Source of the DNA: JACPYF01 sp947085525
GTDB lineage: Bacteria; Patescibacteriota; Saccharimonadia; Saccharimonadales; Saccharimonadaceae
DNA: 64,000 bases
Assembly (NCBI GenBank): GCA_947085525.1
Contig: CAMTWU010000002.1
Span: forward strand, 1-64,000
Direction: 5' to 3'
The position numbers were made by a program, and so were the translations under genes. Of the stretch, positions 59,526-64,000 are shown one piece after another (position 1 is the first letter of the stretch; each line of letters begins with the position of its first letter). A model generated the notes under the pieces. That model was given only the letters and a program-made list of their open reading frames with translations, searched no databases and had not been told where the DNA came from.

Positions 59526-59885
59526 TTATTTGGCTGCTTTACCAATTTTTCCTAGATGGGTGTAGTGAAAGCCTTCGAAATGTTTGAGGCCATAGCCAAA
59601 TGTTCTATCGACTGCAATGTGAAAGAACCACAAGAGCGCTATAAACAAGAGGATACTTTGGCCTAATAGAATATAGCCAAGGATCAGAATAATCGGTCCA
59701 ACAACACTATGTACTGCATTGTAGGCTATAGCACCGGCTTCTTTGTTGATCAAATATCCAATCATGCTGATATCAAATACTAAAAAGAATATAACTAGCC
59801 AGTACCAGTCAAAGCCTTGCGAAATGTATATAACGGCTGTGACAATTGCTAGTAATAAATACTCGACCCTCAGAACGTTTTTCAT
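59526..59885 (-). CDS. DUF4260 family membrane protein
   Basis: A 119-aa protein with four TM segments. LRVEYLLLAIVTAVIYISQG opens it, with DISMIGYLINKEAGAIAYNAVHS and the ending FGYGLKHFEGFHYTHLGKIGK, the diagnostic tail of DUF4260 proteins. AAGGGG precedes the ATG. The function of the family is unknown. Confidence 0.85.
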   Translation of the reverse strand: MKNVLRVEYLLLAIVTAVIYISQGFDWYWLVIFFLVFDISMIGYLINKEAGAIAYNAVHSVVGPIILILGYILLGQSILLFIALLWFFHIAVDRTFGYGLKHFEGFHYTHLGKIGKAAK

Positions 59886-59939
59886 ATTTACCCCTTAATA
59901 ATTTCTTGGTGCACCATAATTAACGAAGTCAGAACTCTA

Positions 59940-60485
59940 TTACGTACTTAACCCGGCAACTCTAAAGCCGTAGTATTGCAGGTTACCTGTTACTTCAGAA
60001 AGTCTAGAGGGGAAAGCACGGTAATCAAACACTGCTCGTTCTTCGTCGGATGAGGCATCAACCTCTAAGATGTGAAGAGCATTGTCGGTAAACTGGTCGA
60101 ACTTCATGGAAAAGTCTATGCCATGCTGGTGGTAGGTAAATTCTGTTCGTACTTTTTCTGAATGGATTTTCGACTTAATAACTAATTCGCTGTATTTTTG
60201 ATCTGTTATTTTTGTCTTTTCCGAAGTTCTGTCGCCATCTTTCGTCACTTTTGTTATAAGAAGAATTAATGCTTCGCCGTTGTCGAAACGTTTATATACA
60301 ACTTTTGTCTCTTCAGATTCATTAGTTTCAAGCCAGTCCGTGATCATGAGATATGAATTGCTGTCCGGAGTATCAAATAGGTTCGCATCAATTTCAGCAA
60401 GAGTAAATTTCCTAGCATTGTCATCAAGGATTTCTTTAGGTCGTTCCGGTCCGAGTTCTTGTGCCGAGCCTGTAGGTACTATCAT
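59940..60485 (-). CDS. CYTH-like (triphosphate tunnel fold) protein
   Basis: A 181-aa soluble protein with alternating charged beta-strand pattern: NSYLMITDWLETNESEETKV, KVTKDGDRTSEKTKITDQKY, KVRTEFTYHQHGIDFSMKFD and ALHILEVDASSDEERA. This order of strands ending in LEVD is like CYTH/ThTPase-type enzymes that act on triphosphates, but the first ExExK motif is not clear. The frame is open back to 60572, where it starts with a translation of the tRNA-Gly edge; I therefore use the ATG at 60485. Confidence 0.6.
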   Translation of the reverse strand: MIVPTGSAQELGPERPKEILDDNARKFTLAEIDANLFDTPDSNSYLMITDWLETNESEETKVVYKRFDNGEALILLITKVTKDGDRTSEKTKITDQKYSELVIKSKIHSEKVRTEFTYHQHGIDFSMKFDQFTDNALHILEVDASSDEERAVFDYRAFPSRLSEVTGNLQYYGFRVAGLST

Positions 60486-60542
60486 AGATATACTATAACA
60501 AAAAACGCCAGAAAATTTCTGACGTCTCAAATAGTCCATCTG

Positions 60543-60617
60543 TGGTGCGGGCGGAGAGAATCGAACTCTCATCGCTTGCTTGGAAGGCAGGCATATTAGC
60601 CATTATACGACGCCCGC
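60543..60617 (-). tRNA. tRNA-Gly (UCC)
   Basis: A 75-nt cloverleaf on the minus strand. The acceptor GCGGGCG pairs with CGCCCGC, the anticodon loop is CTTCCAA (TCC), the T arm is GAGAG-TTCGATT-CTCTC and CCA is encoded. The anticodon stem CCTGC/GCAAG has one C-A mismatch. Confidence 0.93.
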
Positions 60618-60627
60618 GTAGCAAGTA

Positions 60628-60903
60628 TTATATCACGTCGAGAGGAGTAAATCGCCTGATTTGTTTTTCATCATGTTCTATCATTTCTTCCCAGCTTAGC
60701 AGCGGCCTGGCAAAAGTTATTTTTTCGCCGGTCTCATTTCTATAGATAACTAGTGGTGTTTGTGTGGCTTCGTCAATCACAACATCTATGACTTCATAGG
60801 TTGATTCAGGATTTTTGTAGTGAGAATATCGGGATCCTATCACAATCTTATCCTTTGCTGTATTCAAAGATTGCTTCAATTCTTCATCTGATTTCTTTTC
60901 CAT
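60628..60903 (-). CDS. DUF1653-like protein
   Basis: A 91-aa protein. IGSRYSHYKNPESTYEVIDV, PLVIYRNETGEKITFARPL and a final WEEMIEH follow the DUF1653 pattern (short beta barrel, YxHYKG...YEV...VVYR...WVRPL). GAAGGG lies before the ATG. The gene starts 2 nt after the GT2 stop, so it is in that operon. Function unknown. Confidence 0.75.
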   Translation of the reverse strand: MEKKSDEELKQSLNTAKDKIVIGSRYSHYKNPESTYEVIDVVIDEATQTPLVIYRNETGEKITFARPLLSWEEMIEHDEKQIRRFTPLDVI

Positions 60904-60905
60904 AA

Positions 60906-61847
60906 TTACCCTTCAAACCTTGCTCGCTTTTGTTGTTCTATTGACTCCTCAATGAGTATTCGATTGGTTCGTACTATATCTGCAATCACTGCTAGTGCAA
61001 ATGATATGAACGCGGCCGATAGTAGCACCATGCCAACAAGCAGTGACTGCAAATGTGCGCCTTGTTGGTTAATACTGAGAAAATACAAGTAACGCACAAA
61101 AGGTATGAGCCCTAGTATCAGCAGTACGGTTCCACTAGAAACGAATATAGTATACGGTTTGTACATCAGATACGCTCGTACAATTGCCGTCCCACTCTCG
61201 AATACATGTTGCCACATACTACTAAACAAGCGTGACTCACGTGTTTTTTTGTTAGTGATAATAGGAATCGAAGTGATAGCTAGTCGTTTGTTACCAGCCT
61301 GGATAATTGTTTCCATGCAATAACTAAACTTTGTGACAATAGTTAGACGGTACAATGATTCGCGTGAGTATGCTCGAAAGCCACTAGCTGCGTCAGGTAA
61401 ATCAGTACCTGCGGCTTTGTTTACTACCCAGCTACCTACACGTTGCAATAGTTTCTTGAGTGGTGAAAAGTGTGCAATTTTGCTGGTTTGTCGATCAGCA
61501 ACGACGATTTCTGCTTTATCATCCAAAATAGGACGCACTAGATCGGTAATTTTCTCACTTGGATATTGATTGTCGCCATCGGTATTGACCAATATATCCG
61601 CACCCAACTCTAGCGCTTTGTCCATACCATCACGAAATGATCGTGCCAAGCCCATATTTGTTGCATGTGTCACAAATTGTTTAACTCCATGATCTTTGGC
61701 AACTTGCACCGTTTTGTCAGTTGAACCATCGTCGATAATCAAAATTTCAATTTCATCAATACCATCAATATGTTTTGGAATATTCGCCAGCACTGAGGGT
61801 AATGTTTGCTCTTCGTTGAGGCATGGTATCTGAATGACTAATTTCAC
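60906..61847 (-). CDS. Glycosyltransferase family 2 with C-terminal TM helices
   Basis: A 313-aa GT-A enzyme of the DPM1/DpgS type with TM tail. It has VIQIPCLNEEQTLPSVL, EILIIDDGSTDKTVQVAKD, MGLARSFRDGMDKAL, LVNTDGDNQYP (catalytic Asp site), DAASGFRAYSRES, then two TM helices at about 235-257 and 265-290. It makes a polyprenyl-phosphate sugar or extends a lipid-linked glycan. The start is GTG at 61847, with TATAAT 9 nt upstream and a divergent gene only 23 nt away. The DUF1653 gene follows. Confidence 0.87.
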   Translation of the reverse strand: MKLVIQIPCLNEEQTLPSVLANIPKHIDGIDEIEILIIDDGSTDKTVQVAKDHGVKQFVTHATNMGLARSFRDGMDKALELGADILVNTDGDNQYPSEKITDLVRPILDDKAEIVVADRQTSKIAHFSPLKKLLQRVGSWVVNKAAGTDLPDAASGFRAYSRESLYRLTIVTKFSYCMETIIQAGNKRLAITSIPIITNKKTRESRLFSSMWQHVFESGTAIVRAYLMYKPYTIFVSSGTVLLILGLIPFVRYLYFLSINQQGAHLQSLLVGMVLLSAAFISFALAVIADIVRTNRILIEESIEQQKRARFEG

Positions 61848-61856
61848 GATCTTTAT

Positions 61857-61864
61857 ATTATACT
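61857..61864. promoter_or_regulatory. Overlapping divergent -10 boxes
   Basis: Minus-strand TATAAT (61862-61857) and plus-strand TATACT (61859-61864) overlap in a 23-nt gap between GTG 61847 (-) and ATG 61871 (+). Spacing is 9 nt and 6 nt to the respective start codons. Confidence 0.5.
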
Positions 61865-61870
61865 AGAGTA

Positions 61871-62524
61871 ATGAGCAAAATAGACCACACCAAACTAAAA
61901 GCAACACCAGAAACAGAAGATTTCCACCATAAATATACCGAAGAGGGCTCGGGATTGATCGGCTCGAAGCTGTTAGACGGTTATTTTACAGCGGTCGAAT
62001 CACTAGTTAATGTAGCGAACTTAGACAGCGGCAAAGCGCTAGAAATAGGTTGTGGTGCAGGTTTTTCAACTAAACGCTTGCACAAAATGTTACCCAATAG
62101 GGTTGAATTGGAAGCTTCTGAATATGTCGAACAGTTACTACCCGATGCTCGGAAATTAAATCCTGGTATGCGCATTACCGCTGAGAGTGTGTATGAACTG
62201 AAACGAAAAGATGAATCATTAGACCTAGTCTTTTTGTTAGAAGTTTTGGAGCATTTGGATTACCCCGATACGGCGTTAAAAGAAATATCACGAGTGGTTA
62301 AGCCTGGCGGCTACCTAGTATTAGGTGTGCCTCGTGAACCATTATGGCGAGGTCTGAATATGGCACGACTAAAATATCTCAAAGATTTCGGCAATACAAC
62401 TGGGCATTTAAATCATTGGTCAAAGAAAAGTCTAATAAAGCATGTCAGCGAAAATTTCCACGACGTTATAGAAGTCCGTTCGCCTCTGCCGTGGACTTTG
62501 GTACTGGCACGCAAATCTAAATAA
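61871..62524 (+). CDS. Class I SAM-dependent methyltransferase
   Basis: A 217-aa methyltransferase. GKALEIGCGAGFSTKRLHKM is the SAM site (about 54-73), LDLVFLLEVLEHLDYPDTAL and VVKPGGYLVLGVPREPLW are motifs II and III. The ending LNHWSKKSLIKHVSENF is common in envelope-glycan methyltransferases. It starts a rightward unit with the following membrane protein (3-nt gap) and has no ribosome binding site. Substrate unknown. Confidence 0.85.
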   Translation: MSKIDHTKLKATPETEDFHHKYTEEGSGLIGSKLLDGYFTAVESLVNVANLDSGKALEIGCGAGFSTKRLHKMLPNRVELEASEYVEQLLPDARKLNPGMRITAESVYELKRKDESLDLVFLLEVLEHLDYPDTALKEISRVVKPGGYLVLGVPREPLWRGLNMARLKYLKDFGNTTGHLNHWSKKSLIKHVSENFHDVIEVRSPLPWTLVLARKSK

Positions 62525-62527
62525 ATT

Positions 62528-63367
62528 ATGAATAGAAAAATAATCAATTACCTACAACTACTACTAACGGTTGCATTGGTTGTATTTATTGCTGCCAAAG
62601 CAGGTGATTTTTTGGATCAAGTTGATTGGCAAGTTATTACTAGTAATCAGCCAACAATTATCGTAGCTGGATTGATATTTGTCGGTGGTTACATAGTACT
62701 TGCTTGGCACTGGCTGGTTGTGTGTCGCATCATTGATCCTGCCGTGAATCCAAAGCAGTGGTTAGCATTTTTTGCATCACAGCCGTACAAATATTTACCA
62801 ACAAGTTTTTTCACCTTTTCATCACGAGCCAACTTTGCTTACAAATTTGGTATGAGCTTGAAACACAGTAGCGAAGCGCAGTTGATAGAGAACTTAAATC
62901 TGATTGGTTCTGCACTAGTAATCGGTGTAATATTGCTCCTGCTCAACACATTTATTTGGTTAGGGATATTTACAATTATTATTGTGGGACTAGTATGTGC
63001 ATTTATATGGAACCAGCAATCATTAAAAATACCAAAAACCAAAATCATACTAGATCTCAGAAAATGGCTCAAAAGTTTGATAGTCGCGTCGCTTGGTTGG
63101 CTCATTATCGGACTCGGATTTTTTGTAATGGTTGTTGGTCTAGAAGGCAGATTTGAACCACTGCTATCAATTGCGGCTAGTAACTTAGCAACAGGTCTAG
63201 GTATATTAGCAGTTTTTGCGCCTGGTGGCATTGGTATAAGAGAACTCGTATTTCACTATCTATCGTTTGCTAGCGGGACGATTTTAATTTGGCGACTGAC
63301 AACATTTATTGTTGATATAGCTATCGGTATATGGGCAGGTTGGGCTATTTCACGTAGTCAGCGATAA
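62528..63367 (+). CDS. LPG-synthase-like (UPF0104) membrane protein
   Basis: A 279-aa polytopic protein with about seven TM segments. FFASQPYKYLPTSFFTFSSR and the late AVFAPGGIGIRELVFHYL are the signature of the lysylphosphatidylglycerol synthase TM domain family. No soluble synthase domain is attached. Such stand-alone members act as flippase-like proteins or lipid-carrier transporters in glycan pathways. Its end overlaps the convergent GT4 gene by 23 nt. Confidence 0.85.
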   Translation: MNRKIINYLQLLLTVALVVFIAAKAGDFLDQVDWQVITSNQPTIIVAGLIFVGGYIVLAWHWLVVCRIIDPAVNPKQWLAFFASQPYKYLPTSFFTFSSRANFAYKFGMSLKHSSEAQLIENLNLIGSALVIGVILLLLNTFIWLGIFTIIIVGLVCAFIWNQQSLKIPKTKIILDLRKWLKSLIVASLGWLIIGLGFFVMVVGLEGRFEPLLSIAASNLATGLGILAVFAPGGIGIRELVFHYLSFASGTILIWRLTTFIVDIAIGIWAGWAISRSQR

Positions 63368-64000
63368 GCTTTTGTATTTTTGTATCAAATAAACTTTTAT
63401 CAAATCGTTTCGATCGTTGCACTAATGTATTGTAGCTAAAGTTTGTTACCTCGGCTTTTTCAATTGCTTGTATCAAACTCTCTACAGTTTGCTGCTCGAA
63501 AAATATACCCGTGACGTTGTCTTCAACAATATCTAAAGCGCCACCTTTTTTGTACGCAACAACCGGCAAGCCTGCGGCCATTGCTTCTACGGCTGATATA
63601 CCGAAATCTTCCTCGTTAGGGAACAAAAATGCTTTGTGATTATGCGCTAATCTAACTAGTTCACTATCGCTGACTCTACCAACGAAAGTAATTGTTGGTC
63701 CAGCTAGTTTTTTCAAACGTTCTGTATCTGGTCCTGCGCCAACAACTGTCAGCTGAGCACCTAATCGATTGCAGGCCTGGATAGCTAGGTCAAAACGTTT
63801 GTAAGGCACATGACGCCCCCATAATATGTAGCCACTACGACTTGGCTCATTTTTGCCAATGAATTTTTTGGTATCAACAGGAGGGTGTACAACAACACTG
63901 TCACGTTTGTAATATTGTTTAATCCTTTTTTTCGTGACTTCTGAATTGGCGATGAAATGATCAACACCCTGTATAGATTGCAAATCTTTGCGACGCATCC
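63345..64000 (-). CDS. Glycosyltransferase family 4 (partial at the right edge)
   Basis: The C-terminal 218 or so residues of a GT4 enzyme; the N-terminal acceptor domain lies beyond the window. Visible parts are VDHFIANSEVTKKRIKQYY, VVVHPPVDTKKF, YILWGRHVPYKRFDLAIQ and the EX7E-like region EEDFGISAVEAMAAGLPVVA. The sequence continues in frame to the last bases. It belongs to the second glycan gene group with the GT2 and methyltransferase upstream. Confidence 0.85.
   Translation of the reverse strand, partial: MRRKDLQSIQGVDHFIANSEVTKKRIKQYYKRDSVVVHPPVDTKKFIGKNEPSRSGYILWGRHVPYKRFDLAIQACNRLGAQLTVVGAGPDTERLKKLAGPTITFVGRVSDSELVRLAHNHKAFLFPNEEDFGISAVEAMAAGLPVVAYKKGGALDIVEDNVTGIFFEQQTVESLIQAIEKAEVTNFSYNTLVQRSKRFDKSLFDTKIQKLIADYVK

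Noticed and set aside
60486..60572. N-terminal extension MRVRFSPPAPQ on the CYTH-like protein
   Set aside because: It is a translation of the tRNA-Gly 3' region and following sequence, a known artefact of start prediction near tRNAs; the ATG at 60485 is the better start.

Overview
The window looks like a piece of a small, AT-rich genome from the Candidate Phyla Radiation, most likely Saccharibacteria (TM7). The reasons are the gene content (rnpA-yidC-jag next to rpmH, MurT/GatD, a compact PilBCMNO cluster, many LTD/DUF11-type surface proteins, a shortened TsaB), very tight packing with convergent genes overlapping by 4-23 nt, and several leaderless-looking promoters. Phylum assignment is inference from gene content only. 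The standard code appears to be used: TGA acts as a stop throughout.

Layout. 1-3362: rpmH tail, rnpA, yidC, jag/khpB and a membrane glycosyltransferase-like gene; this block usually lies beside oriC, so the origin is probably just left of the window. 3352-22427: a large cell-surface glycan locus. It has GDP-mannose/GDP-deoxyhexose synthesis (gmd, an Rmd-like reductase, manC, a phosphomannomutase), an ABC exporter of the Wzm/Wzt type, a coiled-coil methyltransferase, several GT4 and GT2 enzymes, GtrA, polytopic GT-C/YfhO-like proteins and a secreted lectin-repeat protein. 22497-31398: glmS, a secreted HNH nuclease and a run of anchored surface proteins, with tRNA-Glu. 31395-36901: peptidase E, ruvCAB, a pseudopilin, recA, recX. 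36903-43207: a type IV pilus assembly operon read leftward. 43271-47144: tsaE, a short tsaB, ribonuclease Y and small membrane and endonuclease-like genes.

47221-51966 is an integrated element of about 4.7 kb. It sits at the 3' end of tRNA-Pro and carries a large serine recombinase, an excisionase-like HTH gene, a D12-class adenine methyltransferase, an EcoRI-family endonuclease and a 68-codon ORF. Its boundaries can be proposed from a 7-bp repeat (CCGACCA). Joining the ends in silico puts attP inside the recombinase reading frame: in the circle the recombinase would run 50 codons further and end just before the 68-codon ORF, while in the chromosome its frame runs into antisense tRNA-Pro. This is the most unusual structure in the window.

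51980-64000: Bcp peroxiredoxin, a TM2 protein, the murT-gatD pair, a hidden 47-codon membrane protein, a membrane-anchored double-AAA Clp-like ATPase, a secreted protein, tRNA-Arg and tRNA-Gly, small DUF/CYTH-like genes, and a second group of glycan genes (GT2, methyltransferase, LPG-synthase-like flippase fold, GT4) running off the right edge. No CRISPR array, rRNA or insertion sequence was seen.
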